A DNA stretch of 64,000 nt, from the NCBI RefSeq assembly GCF_005943945.1, contig NZ_CP040710.1, positions 4,137,501 to 4,201,500 of the forward strand. The letters run 5' to 3'. The notes beneath the pieces were generated by a model. That model worked only from the letters and a program-made list of their open reading frames with translations. It searched no databases and had not been told where the DNA came from. This DNA comes from Aggregatimonas sangjinii. GTDB lineage: Bacteria; Bacteroidota; Bacteroidia; Flavobacteriales; Flavobacteriaceae. Below, piece after piece: positions 55,332 through 64,000 of this stretch. Both the position numbers and the translations under genes were made by a program. Each line of letters starts with the position of its first letter. The first letter of the stretch is position 1.

Positions 55332-56609
55332 TTACGAAAATTTGGAATTTTTCGACCCTTTCAACCGATTTTCAAGCGCTATTTTTTTCTGCTTCAAATA
55401 CCGCCTTTCTTGATTGTTCGAAGTCCTCAAAATCGCTTTTTCGAGATAGGGGATGGCCAGTATCAAATCGTTTTTTTTCGCGTAATATTCAGCATAGCAG
55501 CCATAATACAAATATTCCCTTTGCTCAAGGTCGGACACAGGTAAGGTGTCTAATAATTGCTTAGCAACCTCAAAGTTCCGAAGTTGTAGATTTACGATAG
55601 CCATATGCAGCAAATTAAAGGCACTGGGTTGCAGTTCTTGAAGTTTGGTATACCAATCCAGAATTCTTTCCCAGTCCGTTTCGGCAAAGGTTTTGGCTTT
55701 GAGATGCTCAGCGGCGATTGCGGCTTCATAGTGGTATGCGGAAACCTCATCATACGCCATTGCCTTGTTCATCGCGCTATTGCCCATCTCAATAAGCGGA
55801 AAATACCACGTACTTCTATCTTGATCCCGAATATCGACAATTTCATTTTGAGCATTGGTTTTGCTCTCTAAACGTGAGGCATGAAAGCACAATAACGCAA
55901 ATAGCGCATATAAGCTTCCCGATCTAAATTTTTCCTTTTTGAGCAACAGTTTACACAGTCGAATGGCTTCGCCGCAAAGATCGCCGCGCACCACATTTTC
56001 GGTATTTGTAGAATGAAAGCCTTCGTTAAAGGTCAAATAGATGATTTCCATAACGCGAACTACCCGCGCTTGCATCTCGCTCGCAGGCGGAAAATCGAAT
56101 TGTAGCTTATTGGCAATGATCGCTTTTTTGGCCCTGGTCAAGCGTTTGGCAATGGTGTTTTCCTTGGTTAGAAGGGCAGCGGCGATTTCCTTGGAACTGA
56201 ATCCGGATATGGTCCTTAATGCGAAAGCGATTTGTTCCTTGGGTTTTAAACTCGGATGGCACGCGACAAAAATCATACGAAGTTGACTGTCCTCTATCTC
56301 ATGGTCTAGAAAGGGTTCCACCATCGGAACAACTGCAGCAGTATTCAATGCTACCTTTTGCGAACGGTTATTTGCCGCCTTGGAACTTCGCAGCAAATCT
56401 ATCGTCCGGTTTTTGGCCACGCTGGTCAGCCAGGCCTCCGGATTTTCCGGAATTTGCTTACGCCAAAGCAGCGTCGCCTTTAAAAAAGTGTCCTGTACGG
56501 CATCCTCAATCGTTTCGATATGCGACAACCCGAAATAACGGGTTAAAATAGCGACCATCTTTCCGTAGTGATGCCTGAAAAGATGGTCGACGATTTTATG
56601 CTCCATCAT
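55332..56609 (-). CDS. ECF sigma factor with C-terminal helical extension (SigJ/DUF6596 type)
   Basis: The 425-residue protein has sigma regions 2 (T-I-E-D-A-V-Q-D-T-F-L-K-A; W-L-T-S-V-A-K-N-R-T-I-D) and 4 (S-G-F-S-S-K-E-I-A-A-A-L-L-T-K-E) in the first 180 residues. An alpha-helical extension follows (L-T-F-N-E-G-F; G-N-S-A-M-N-K-A), including TPR-like helices. This architecture is the one usually paired with YCII-domain proteins. Its start overlaps the YCII gene stop by ATGA, so the two are translationally coupled. Confidence 0.9.
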   Translation of the reverse strand: MMEHKIVDHLFRHHYGKMVAILTRYFGLSHIETIEDAVQDTFLKATLLWRKQIPENPEAWLTSVAKNRTIDLLRSSKAANNRSQKVALNTAAVVPMVEPFLDHEIEDSQLRMIFVACHPSLKPKEQIAFALRTISGFSSKEIAAALLTKENTIAKRLTRAKKAIIANKLQFDFPPASEMQARVVRVMEIIYLTFNEGFHSTNTENVVRGDLCGEAIRLCKLLLKKEKFRSGSLYALFALLCFHASRLESKTNAQNEIVDIRDQDRSTWYFPLIEMGNSAMNKAMAYDEVSAYHYEAAIAAEHLKAKTFAETDWERILDWYTKLQELQPSAFNLLHMAIVNLQLRNFEVAKQLLDTLPVSDLEQREYLYYGCYAEYYAKKNDLILAIPYLEKAILRTSNNQERRYLKQKKIALENRLKGSKNSKFS

Positions 56610-56953
56610 TGATCGAAAACCATTATTTCGCGAATTTCTACCGTTCCTCCTAAATCGTAATCCGGGTAGTCTTGCGCGATTTCTACAACCGCATCGGCAT
56701 TTTCGGCGGTTACCGTATAATAGCCGCCTATGATTTCCTTACTATCGGCGAAAGGACCATCGCTCACCGTTCGTTTCTGGCCGATGACACGTTTCACGTT
56801 CGGTACCAATGCTTCGCCTCCCTTAAGAATGCCCTGCGATTCCATTTTCTGGCCCCAAGCGAACCATTTCCCCATTCGATTTTGCAATTCCTCTGGGGAT
56901 AGGCCCAGTTCTTGGTAATCGGCCCCGATAAAAATCATCATAAAGTTTTTCAT
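56606..56953 (-). CDS. YCII-related protein paired with the sigma factor
   Basis: The 115-residue product matches the YCII (DGPF) family: F-M-M-I-F-I-G-A near the start, D-G-P-F-A-D-S-K-E, and G-G-Y-Y-T-V in the middle. Its function as partner of extended ECF sigma factors is not established. Translation is coupled to the sigma gene by an ATGA overlap. Confidence 0.92.
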   Translation of the reverse strand: MKNFMMIFIGADYQELGLSPEELQNRMGKWFAWGQKMESQGILKGGEALVPNVKRVIGQKRTVSDGPFADSKEIIGGYYTVTAENADAVVEIAQDYPDYDLGGTVEIREIMVFDQ

Positions 56954-57508
56954 TGTTTTACATTTTAGGATTAAACAGATTGTTTGCCCTTATGACGGAG
57001 CGGGGTTTCAGTAATTGGACACAATTTCAAAAAAATCATCACACTTTTAAAAATTGCCGTCAGTTAAAGACGTAAGACCACTGCGTTATTAGACATTAAG
57101 ATAAAAGATTATATGTAAATCATTGAGAGTCAATCCGGATTATTTAAGACCTTTTCTCGTGGTGACCTTCAAAATCAATACATCCAAAGAAGATACACGG
57201 GCCAAGATAGCTTGGGGGGGAATCCTACCAATGGTAAAGTTGTTTCTAAAATTACCGCCTTTTAAAAATAGGCAACTTTTGGTACTATTGATGACAGCAG
57301 GTATAAAGTGCATACCTTTTAAATATGCTTTTTTTTTCAACTAAACAGCTAAATCATTTCTGCTTTGAGATTCTAAAATTCAAATAGCTTCAATCAAATA
57401 TTAATCAATTCGTTACAAAAAACGTCTTTGCTCTAGATTACAATAGCACAGGGGCTTAAATCCTTACCAAACTAAAGGGATTTTGAACGGTCTTCAAAAA
57501 TCCTTCCG
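56954..57508. other. 555-bp AT-rich intergenic region
   Basis: The region lies between the YCII gene start and the ABC ATPase stop, both on the minus strand. It holds two overlapping short frames on opposite strands (57123-57344 plus, 57140-57340 minus) that lack recognisable content. No hairpin or repeat is evident. Confidence 0.35.
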
Positions 57509-58225
57509 TTATTCCTTGACCTCCAGAATACTTTCCCCGAAGAAGGACTCGAGTTCACGTAAGGTTTCTGTCGATGTTTTAATATCCTTGACCACTTCGC
57601 CTTTATTTAGCACGACTATACGTTCGCAAACTTCGGTTACATGCATTAAATCGTGACTAGAGACCAATACGGTTACCCCTTGGGTATCGGCCAGGTTTTT
57701 GATGATACCTTTTAAGCGTATTTGTGTGGTGGGGTCGAGGTTTGCAAAAGGCTCATCCAGAATCACTACTTCTGGCTTGCCGATAAAGGAGGCTACAATG
57801 CCCGCTTTTTTCTGGTTTCCCTTGGAAAGGTCCCGTAAGTATTTATTTTGCCCCAAAATCTCCCCATGAAAGAAATCCTGAAAGTTGGTCAGTAGGGCAT
57901 TCACATCGGCTTTGTTCTGACCTCGTAATTCCCCGATGAAATAGAAGTATTCCTCAGGGGTCAGGTATCCAATGAGAAAGGTTTCGTCGATAAAGGAGGA
58001 GGTAAAAGGCTTCCAGTCTTCACTTTTATCAACTTGAATATCATTGTTCACGATATGACCTGTCGTTGGCTGGATTAAATCGAGTAGCAAACTGAACAAG
58101 GTTGTTTTGCCGGCCCCGTTATTCCCGACAAGCCCGAAACTCTGGCCCTTGGGAATTTCCAGATCCTCGATATGCAATACCAATTGGGTGCCGTATTTTT
58201 TTGAAAGGTTTTTTACTGTAATCAT
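57509..58225 (-). CDS. ABC transporter ATP-binding protein
   Basis: The 238-residue ATPase has Walker A G-N-N-G-A-G-K-T-T, a signature L-S-K-G-N-Q-K-K (a variant of LSGGQ), Walker B V-V-I-L-D-E-P and the H-loop S-S-H-D-L. ATG 58225 fits the domain start M-I-T-V-K-N-L; the frame extends to 58252. It lies downstream of the DUF5687 permease gene on the same strand with a 157-bp gap, so the two probably form one exporter. Confidence 0.92.
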   Translation of the reverse strand: MITVKNLSKKYGTQLVLHIEDLEIPKGQSFGLVGNNGAGKTTLFSLLLDLIQPTTGHIVNNDIQVDKSEDWKPFTSSFIDETFLIGYLTPEEYFYFIGELRGQNKADVNALLTNFQDFFHGEILGQNKYLRDLSKGNQKKAGIVASFIGKPEVVILDEPFANLDPTTQIRLKGIIKNLADTQGVTVLVSSHDLMHVTEVCERIVVLNKGEVVKDIKTSTETLRELESFFGESILEVKE

Positions 58226-58349
58226 CAATACTGTTTTTAGTTTCATTCCCATTCTTCGCCTGCGTTCAGGATAAACTCAGGTGGGAATCTTTTCAATTAA
58301 ATCTAAATTTGAGCGACTTCGAAACACCTATGGGGCATCAAGCTCTTCC

Positions 58350-58363
58350 CCCGAAGTTTCGGG
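58350..58363. repeat. Short hairpin in the permease-ATPase gap
   Basis: CCCGAA-GT-TTCGGG is followed by a GCGCTCAGCCTGACA string like the CTCAGCC element near 20660. It is probably part of a scattered repeat family. Confidence 0.4.
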
Positions 58364-58382
58364 AGCGCTCAGCCTGACACCT

Positions 58383-59852
58383 TTAGCTGTTCTTCTCTTT
58401 AAAGCCCGCGATCATTCCGTATTTCTTTTTGCGATACGCTTCCGTTACCAGGTGCATCAGTTGGTTGCGAAAGGCAAGACCTATAATTCCGAAAGTACTC
58501 AGTACTCCGATCGCCACCTCGAAAGAAACGAACGTTTTTAATACAAAGTAGAGGATACAGGGAACGACCATTAAAGGAAGAAGTACCAAAAACTGCGTAG
58601 CGCTCATGCCTTGGGTGTTCCCCAGAGCGCTTTTAGTAAGGTCGATACGTTTTTTATTGAACGAACCGAAGTACAATATTACCGGTATGTTCACGCCAAA
58701 ATTGTAGATAGCGCAGGCCGCATTGATGGCCAATGCCCTCCATCCAAAATATACATAAGGTATAGAAAGCAGGAACATTACAACAATACTGACCGATATA
58801 AGGACCACCTTCGATTCCAAGTATTTTCGCAACGGAATATTCTGAGACATCATCATACTGTAATATTCACTATCCCAAGCAGGGATAAACTGTCCGAAGT
58901 TCGACAGGAACATTCCGGTCATAAAAATTCCCACGAAGACGTAAATCGTTGAGGTAGCTCCATACGTATCCATTCCGTAGAAAATAAGTCCGTAAAAAAC
59001 CATGGCCAGCGACATAAATGCTTGCACCTTCGTGCGTTTGTTCCGCCAAATTAATTTTAGATCGAGTTGCATGAACGGAGCAATATCCCCAAAACGTTTC
59101 GTCCATGCCAGATCAGAGGTTTCGGCAAGTTTCGTCTTCGTTTTGAGCGATGTATCCAAAAATAGTTTATCGCGGAGATAGTTGTAGTCGATATAATATG
59201 TACCCATTGCGACCAGAATGGGAACGATTGCAAGAACCGGGTACTGGTATAAGGCATAAAAGAGATTTCCCACCGTGTGGCGAACCGGGAAAATGCTAAA
59301 ATAATCCAAGGCGTAAAGTCCGATTAGCAGACCCCCGATAGCAATAAGGGCCTTGTCGTTTTTGTTAATGATGAAATTGATGTAGTTAATGGAGAGTACG
59401 ATACCGATCAGGGCGGCTAACCATGGTATCACTTTTGTAGCCGGATAACCATTGAATAGCAATACCACAGCAAATGGCAAAAAGAAAAACAACGATAGAA
59501 CGTTATAAAACGATATTCCGGAACGCGCTAGAATATAATGGGTAATGCTACTTTTTTTAACCGGTATGGTCAGCAGTGGCTTCACATCCAATACAGGCAG
59601 TTTTTGCATAAAATAACGCAGAAAAAGCTCCGCAAGAATCCAGTATACCATGTAACGGCTTACGATAATCAAAGGGTCTACGTCCGGGAATGCCTTTTTG
59701 AGGATAAAATACATTCCTCCTCCGGAGACCAATAGACTTACCAGCATGTACAACGCGAAAAAGCCCATCACGAGTTTCATTCCTAAACTCTTTCCGAAAG
59801 AGGAGGACCTGAAAAACGATTTCCATTGAAGGCGGACGAAGTGTTTGAACAT
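58383..59852 (-). CDS. DUF5687 membrane protein (putative ABC permease)
   Basis: The 489-residue protein has about 10-12 transmembrane segments, beginning F-V-R-L-Q-W-K-S-F-F-R-S-S-S-F-G. It corresponds to the DUF5687 family, which is found beside ABC ATPases in Bacteroidota. The substrate is unknown. With the ATPase gene downstream it forms a simple two-component ABC transporter. It is divergent from the reductase gene at 59996. Confidence 0.85.
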   Translation of the reverse strand: MFKHFVRLQWKSFFRSSSFGKSLGMKLVMGFFALYMLVSLLVSGGGMYFILKKAFPDVDPLIIVSRYMVYWILAELFLRYFMQKLPVLDVKPLLTIPVKKSSITHYILARSGISFYNVLSLFFFLPFAVVLLFNGYPATKVIPWLAALIGIVLSINYINFIINKNDKALIAIGGLLIGLYALDYFSIFPVRHTVGNLFYALYQYPVLAIVPILVAMGTYYIDYNYLRDKLFLDTSLKTKTKLAETSDLAWTKRFGDIAPFMQLDLKLIWRNKRTKVQAFMSLAMVFYGLIFYGMDTYGATSTIYVFVGIFMTGMFLSNFGQFIPAWDSEYYSMMMSQNIPLRKYLESKVVLISVSIVVMFLLSIPYVYFGWRALAINAACAIYNFGVNIPVILYFGSFNKKRIDLTKSALGNTQGMSATQFLVLLPLMVVPCILYFVLKTFVSFEVAIGVLSTFGIIGLAFRNQLMHLVTEAYRKKKYGMIAGFKEKNS

Positions 59853-59961
59853 AAAGGGTCGGTTATCTGATTTGGAAGATTAGTGTTCTAAAAATAGTGC
59901 TTTGTTACAAAGTAGATCCGATTTTTTTGCACCTTCCGTTTCAATTGGGCATTTCAATGCG

Positions 59962-59969
59962 TAATTTTG
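59962..59969 (+). promoter_or_regulatory. -7 box (TAATTTTG) of the reductase gene
   Basis: A perfect TAnnTTTG match 27 bp before ATG 59996. The -33 partner is unclear. Confidence 0.4.
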
Positions 59970-59995
59970 CATCCTAGTTTAAAAAAAGAAACCAA

Positions 59996-61045
59996 ATGGC
60001 CGATTTTTACTCCCTGACCGTAAAACATATTGAAAAACTAACCCCCAGTTCGGTAGCCGTTACTCTCGATATTCCAAAAGAACTCGTTCAAACCTTCACC
60101 TTTACGGCAGGGCAATATATCACCATAAAAAAAGATATTAAGGGCAAGGAACTGCGCAGGGCCTACTCTATTAGTTCGTCGCCTAAAAGCGCTGCGATTA
60201 CCATAGGCGTGAAAAAAGTAGATCGTGGTGGATTCTCCGATTTCGCCAACTCCAAACTATCGATCGGCGATACTTTGGAAGTCATGCCGCCAGAGGGACG
60301 TTTTGCCTTTAAGCCTTCCGATACTCCAAAGCATATTGCCGCCTTTGCCGCCGGTAGTGGTATCACCCCGATCATGAGTATCGCAAAAACCGTCTTAGCC
60401 AGTAACCCTAAGAATGTATTCGTGCTGGTTTATGGCAACAAGTCGTATGAAGAAACCATGTTTTACAAAGATTTGGTAAAATTAGAGCTCGATCATGCCA
60501 ATAGATTTTTCGTGTATTTTACCAATAGTGAAACCATGGAAGACAATGCGCTCTTTGGTCGAATAGATACTTCTACCGTCAATTATGCCCTAAAAAACAA
60601 GCATAAGAATATTTCATTTGACGCCTTTTATCTTTGTGGTCCCGAGGCCATGATTCACTTGGTGACCGATACTTTATTGGAGAACAACGTTCCAAAGGAT
60701 AAAATTCATTTTGAATTGTTTACCGCTACCGAAATCAAGGACGAACTTCCCATAACCCCAGAAGGCGAGACACAAGTACAAGTAACCGTTGACGATGAAG
60801 TTTTCTCTTTTACCATGAACAAGAAAATGCTTGTGCTAGACGCTGTGCTTAAGGAAAATATCGATGCGCCCTACTCTTGCCAAGGCGGGGTGTGTAGTAG
60901 TTGTATCGCCCGTGTTACGGAAGGGAAAGCGACCATGGTCAAAAATCAGATTTTAACGGATGGCGAAATTGAAGAAGGCTTGATTCTCACTTGTCAAGCG
61001 CATCCAGTAACACCTATTTTGAAGGTAGATTATGATGATGTGTAG
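59996..61045 (+). CDS. PaaE-like ferredoxin reductase (FAD/NAD(P)H and [2Fe-2S])
   Basis: The 349-residue three-domain flavoprotein has an FAD-binding barrel with R-R-A-Y-S-I-S-S (about 53-60). The NAD(P)-binding domain has G-S-G-I-T-P-I-M-S and ends with Y-L-C-G-P. The C-terminal plant-type ferredoxin domain has C-Q-G-G-V-C-S-S-C and L-T-C-Q-A-H-P. It matches PaaE/PaaK, the reductase of phenylacetyl-CoA epoxidase, but no paaABCD genes are nearby. It may therefore be a general electron donor, for example to desaturases or hydroxylases. Confidence 0.88.
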   Translation: MADFYSLTVKHIEKLTPSSVAVTLDIPKELVQTFTFTAGQYITIKKDIKGKELRRAYSISSSPKSAAITIGVKKVDRGGFSDFANSKLSIGDTLEVMPPEGRFAFKPSDTPKHIAAFAAGSGITPIMSIAKTVLASNPKNVFVLVYGNKSYEETMFYKDLVKLELDHANRFFVYFTNSETMEDNALFGRIDTSTVNYALKNKHKNISFDAFYLCGPEAMIHLVTDTLLENNVPKDKIHFELFTATEIKDELPITPEGETQVQVTVDDEVFSFTMNKKMLVLDAVLKENIDAPYSCQGGVCSSCIARVTEGKATMVKNQILTDGEIEEGLILTCQAHPVTPILKVDYDDV

Positions 61046-61070
61046 TCGACTTGCCTGCGGCGAACTGTTA

Positions 61071-61856
61071 CTATTTGTCCGTTTTTTTTTCTAAGGCGTC
61101 GAACTTTCTAGAGGCGTATTCGTAGCCAATAATGTAGGCTCTTTCTATTCCCGCTTTGTCGAGAACGCCTATTTTATCCAACTCCATAGGTTCGATAATC
61201 AAATCGCATTGATGGATTTTTGCCCGGTTGATGGCATAGATCATCAAAGCCGAGGTGCGACTTGCTAATTGAAAAGAAGATCGAATTTGTTTCTTGTCTA
61301 CTTTTTTTATGACCGATACATTACTTCCTATCATAAAATCAACCTTACCCTTTACCGGTTCCAATGGGAAATTGTTCATTATTCCGCCATCGCCATACAA
61401 GCAATCGTGAATGTTTACCGGACTAAAAACGGGAGGCAAGGCAGCGGATGCCAATAGCGGGCGTATCATCTCCCCAGTACTAAAAAACTCTTCTTCCCCC
61501 TTTTGTAGATTGGTAGCGACCACGAACAACTTGCGCTCTAGGGCTGAAAAATCATCTTCGGGGAAATACCCCTTAAAGATATCAATATACCTTTCGGTAT
61601 CAACAAGGCCGGGTTTGAGGATGGTAATGAAATTATAGCGAAACAAGGGAGTTTCCTTAAAGAATGACAGCATATCAGCAATGGAATTCCCATTGGCATA
61701 CAGCGCGGCGACCAAGGCGCCTACACTACTTCCGGATACGATTTGGGCTGAAATATCGCGTTCCTGCATTGCCCGCAATACCCCGATATGCGCCATACCC
61801 CTAACGCCACCTCCAGAAAGTACTAGTCCGATAGACTTAGATTCGAATAATCCCAT
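61071..61856 (-). CDS. Patatin-like phospholipase
   Basis: The 261-residue protein has the oxyanion motif G-G-G-V-R-G-M-A-H, the nucleophile G-S-S-V-G and the Asp of Y-G-D-G-G, all hallmarks of patatin-family lipases (RssA-like). There is no signal peptide, so it is probably a cytoplasmic lipid acyl hydrolase. It is convergent with the reductase gene across a 25-bp gap. Confidence 0.93.
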   Translation of the reverse strand: MGLFESKSIGLVLSGGGVRGMAHIGVLRAMQERDISAQIVSGSSVGALVAALYANGNSIADMLSFFKETPLFRYNFITILKPGLVDTERYIDIFKGYFPEDDFSALERKLFVVATNLQKGEEEFFSTGEMIRPLLASAALPPVFSPVNIHDCLYGDGGIMNNFPLEPVKGKVDFMIGSNVSVIKKVDKKQIRSSFQLASRTSALMIYAINRAKIHQCDLIIEPMELDKIGVLDKAGIERAYIIGYEYASRKFDALEKKTDK

Positions 61857-62068
61857 TATTAATACTCCTTATTCAGTTGTCCATTCCTGCTACTCGTCAA
61901 AATTACTTAATTATTTCGGAGCGTTTTTGGTAATCAAAACTACTACTTCAAATAGTGGTTCTTGATGTTCATCTGGGCAACCCGTTCTCAAATGTAATCT
62001 TGCTTTTGAATTAAAACATAATTGCATAGGGTCATCAAACATCTCAGAAGTTGTATTTTTTTATAACT
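61857..62068. other. Intergenic region upstream of the decayed copy
   Basis: About 210 bp without a supportable frame. It would contain the patatin promoter on the minus strand. Confidence 0.3.
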
Positions 62069-62350
62069 ATGAAAAGAGAATTAAAAGTTTCAATGCTGTT
62101 CGCCCTCGCCTTTCTCGCAAGCCTGCTCATTTTATCCATCAGTTAAATCAAAGGAAACAGGGAATTACTTATGAACTCCGAGTAAAATTAGGTCGTAACT
62201 ATCAAAAACAAGGTTTTTCGAACCCGCCAAGAGCATGTTCAGGAAATACCGCCATTTTTTGCCCAAATCTCTAAAGGACAAGGTGTTCGATTTTCAGGGC
62301 ATACTATCAACAGAAGTTTGCACCAACGTCATCTAGATTGGTACGTTTAT
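62069..62350 (+). pseudogene. Decayed 5' copy of the downstream CotH-like lipoprotein gene
   Basis: ATG 62069 opens a frame of 25 codons whose first 21 residues (M-K-R-E-L-K-V-S-M-L-F-A-L-A-F) differ at only two positions from the start of the gene at 62543, before a stop at 62144-62146. Where the intact gene encodes the lipobox Cys and Ser-Lys, the copy encodes Ile-Ser then TAA. A later string around 62296 (GATTTTCAGGGC) resembles the intact gene near 62772. The region between carries further stops. It is most likely a remnant of a tandem duplication; the right boundary is approximate. Confidence 0.65.
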
Positions 62351-62542
62351 TGCTCTTCCCAATTCGCAAAAATAAATCGCCATGCATTATAGTTGTGAAA
62401 TTGAACCCGATAAACAGTGTGGCAAAAATGCATCCGATAAAGTGAACGTTTGGTCTAACTAAACGCATTAGCTTTTATAGAGCTATTATCTTTATGCTTT
62501 TGAGTTATTTTATATGCTCCGAAATCCTTTTATTTACCCGCT

Positions 62543-64000
62543 ATGAAAAGAGAACTCAAGATTTCAATACTATTTGCACTTGCTTTTTTGGCAAGTTTGC
62601 TGATCGTATCGTGCAGCAAAGATGACACTGAGCCCCTTATTGAGCCGGAGATAGAGCAGACTGACGAACCAGACTCCTCGGGCGAACCTGTTATCGAGGC
62701 GTCTACCTTGCAAAGTGCATTTATAAAGGACACCAATCGTTCGTTAATTCTTTACAATGGAAGCGATGTACAATTTCAGGGTAAAATCGTTGTAAATAGC
62801 GATACACTATATTTAGAGACCACCGATACTAATTTAAAACTTGGGAAAGGGTACCCAGGAATACTTGCCAATGATACCATAACCATTTTTAGGACCGAAT
62901 TGCCGATTATATCAATCGACACGAAAGGATCTGTTATAGTAGACGAGCCTAAGATTGCAAGTACTTTTCGGCTATTGCAAAACGGCGAAGTCATTCTCGA
63001 AAGCGATTTGGGTATCGAAATTAGGGGTGGTCTTTCACAGACCTTTCCGAAAAAGAGCTTTAGCATAGAGTTATGGGTTGATTCGGAAGAATCCGATACG
63101 GTAGATGCATCTTTACTTGGAATGCGTGACGATGACGATTGGATTTTGGATGGCCTTTGGAATGAACCCTTACATCTTAGAGATTATGTTTCACATGAGT
63201 TATGGCTTCGTATGGGTAGATACCCCTACAGCCAGGAAGAGAACATTACTCTTGGAATAAAACGGGAGTTCTGTGAACTTTTTATCAATAACGAGTATCG
63301 GGGGGTTTATTATCTTTCCGAGAAAATCGATAGAAAACAATTACAGCTTAAAAAATATGATGATAATACCCAGCAAGTACGAGGTGAGCTCTTTAAGGGT
63401 TCGCAATGGGACGACCCCCTTCTTTTTAGGGCTGTAACACCTTTTAGTAATTCAAGTCTGGTATGGGGTGGATATGAGGCCAAATATCCAGATGATATGG
63501 GGGAGTTGGATTGGACCAATCTACATGCCTTTACCGATTTTGTTGTGAACAACGATCAGGCAACATTTGATGCTACCATAGCGGAACGTTTGGATATTGA
63601 CAACATGGTCGATTATTTCATCTTTATGAATGTGACTTTCGCACATGACAATTGGGGTAAAAACGTTTATACCGCCCGATATGACGAAAACTCTCCTTAT
63701 TTTTTCGTGCCATGGGATTTGGATGGGACTTTTGGTAATACCTGGACAGGTGAACGTATCAATATCACTGACCAAATTTTAATCAGAAATGTGCTGTATG
63801 AGAAAATGTTGTTGAATCCCGAATATGTCTCGTCGCTCAAAACGAGATGGAACGACCTAAGGGGCAACGTACTTGCTACCGGCGAAATTCAAGGCATGTT
63901 CGATGATTCATACCAAATTTTACAAGGAAATAAAGTCTACGATCGAGAAGCAATGGTGGAAGGATTTCCATTTAATTACAGCGATCAGGAAATCGATTTT
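62543..64000 (+). CDS. CotH kinase family lipoprotein, truncated by window end
   Basis: An open frame of 486 codons runs from ATG 62543 past the right edge. It begins with a lipoprotein signal ending L-L-I-V-S-C (Cys24), then an acidic spacer. The CotH-like domain starts near residue 140: I-E-I-R-G-G-L-S-Q-T-F-P-K-K-S-F-S-I-E, then D-D-D-D-W-I-L, E-Y-R-G-V-Y-Y-L-S-E-K-I and V-P-W-D-L-D-G-T-F-G, which are family blocks. CotH proteins are atypical kinases; some phosphorylate secreted proteins. In Bacteroidota such lipoproteins are exported and their substrates are unknown. The 3' end is not in the window. Confidence 0.85.
   Translation, partial: MKRELKISILFALAFLASLLIVSCSKDDTEPLIEPEIEQTDEPDSSGEPVIEASTLQSAFIKDTNRSLILYNGSDVQFQGKIVVNSDTLYLETTDTNLKLGKGYPGILANDTITIFRTELPIISIDTKGSVIVDEPKIASTFRLLQNGEVILESDLGIEIRGGLSQTFPKKSFSIELWVDSEESDTVDASLLGMRDDDDWILDGLWNEPLHLRDYVSHELWLRMGRYPYSQEENITLGIKREFCELFINNEYRGVYYLSEKIDRKQLQLKKYDDNTQQVRGELFKGSQWDDPLLFRAVTPFSNSSLVWGGYEAKYPDDMGELDWTNLHAFTDFVVNNDQATFDATIAERLDIDNMVDYFIFMNVTFAHDNWGKNVYTARYDENSPYFFVPWDLDGTFGNTWTGERINITDQILIRNVLYEKMLLNPEYVSSLKTRWNDLRGNVLATGEIQGMFDDSYQILQGNKVYDREAMVEGFPFNYSDQEIDF

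Noticed and set aside
57123-57344. Overlapping 73- and 66-residue frames on opposite strands
   Set aside because: Neither has a convincing start or family resemblance; possibly old gene debris.
1-64000. CRISPR arrays, prophage, integrated element or tRNA genes
   Set aside because: No regularly spaced direct repeats, integrase or phage structural genes, and no cloverleaf sequences were recognised by eye.

Overview
The window looks like a chromosomal segment of a marine-type gliding Flavobacteriaceae bacterium (phylum Bacteroidota; Maribacter, Zobellia or Arenibacter-like). Supporting signs are type IX secretion and gliding genes (gldH, sprE/porW), a C-terminal T9SS sorting domain on a large polysaccharide lyase, the three-gene succinate dehydrogenase of this phylum, DUF4292, DUF5687 and DUF6168 family proteins, HU-SPOR proteins, an ATP synthase operon lacking the beta and epsilon genes, and promoter elements of the Bacteroidota form (TTTG, about 20 nt, TAnnTTTG). 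The genus is inferred from gene content only. I saw no rRNA, tRNA, CRISPR array, prophage or intact insertion sequence.

Layout. 1-2.9 kb: the tail of a trypsin/V8-like protease, two tandem lipoproteins with collagen-like Gly-X-Y stretches, and a Kelch-type lipoprotein. 3.2-6.8 kb: sdhCAB. 6.8-10.3 kb: a Vsr-like endonuclease, a DJ-1/PfpI protein, a methionine-type aminotransferase and a serine hydrolase. 10.9-15.1 kb: a 1399-residue secreted pectate-lyase-like protein with Ig-like and carbohydrate-binding repeats and a T9SS tail. 15.1-22 kb: GNAT acetyltransferase, PBP1A, GldH, RicT-like protein and TrhO, followed by a MITE-like element. 22.5-28.3 kb: recA, a lipoprotein/ECF sigma/membrane beta-barrel module, plsC and trpS. 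28.7-32.5 kb: a large Plug-domain protein with no room for a beta-barrel. 32.5-46 kb: FKBP, DprA, HU-SPOR protein, thioesterase and aldo/keto reductase; a conserved envelope cluster (flippase, dut, TPR, DUF4292, EnvC-like); a hydrolase/ECF sigma/membrane protein operon; and an MFS exporter. 46-55 kb: one long minus-strand unit sprE, bactofilin, atpZ, DUF6168, atpBEFHAG. 55-64 kb: an ECF sigma/YCII pair, an ABC transporter, a PaaE-like reductase, a patatin, and a truncated CotH kinase-like lipoprotein preceded by a decayed copy of its own 5' end.

How the genes fit together. Much of the region serves the cell envelope: peptidoglycan synthesis and remodelling (PBP1A, EnvC-like, SPOR, bactofilin), T9SS/gliding (GldH, SprE), the lyase that this machinery probably exports, and surface lipoproteins. 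Energy metabolism is represented by succinate dehydrogenase and ATP synthase. Three separate ECF sigma modules, each with a different partner protein, are the main regulatory content. I found no single large undescribed system. The better leads are the sigma/beta-barrel module, the barrel-less Plug protein, the collagen-like lipoprotein pair, a compact minus-strand small transcript upstream of the GNAT gene, a MITE with a perfect 5-bp target duplication, and the decayed CotH leader.
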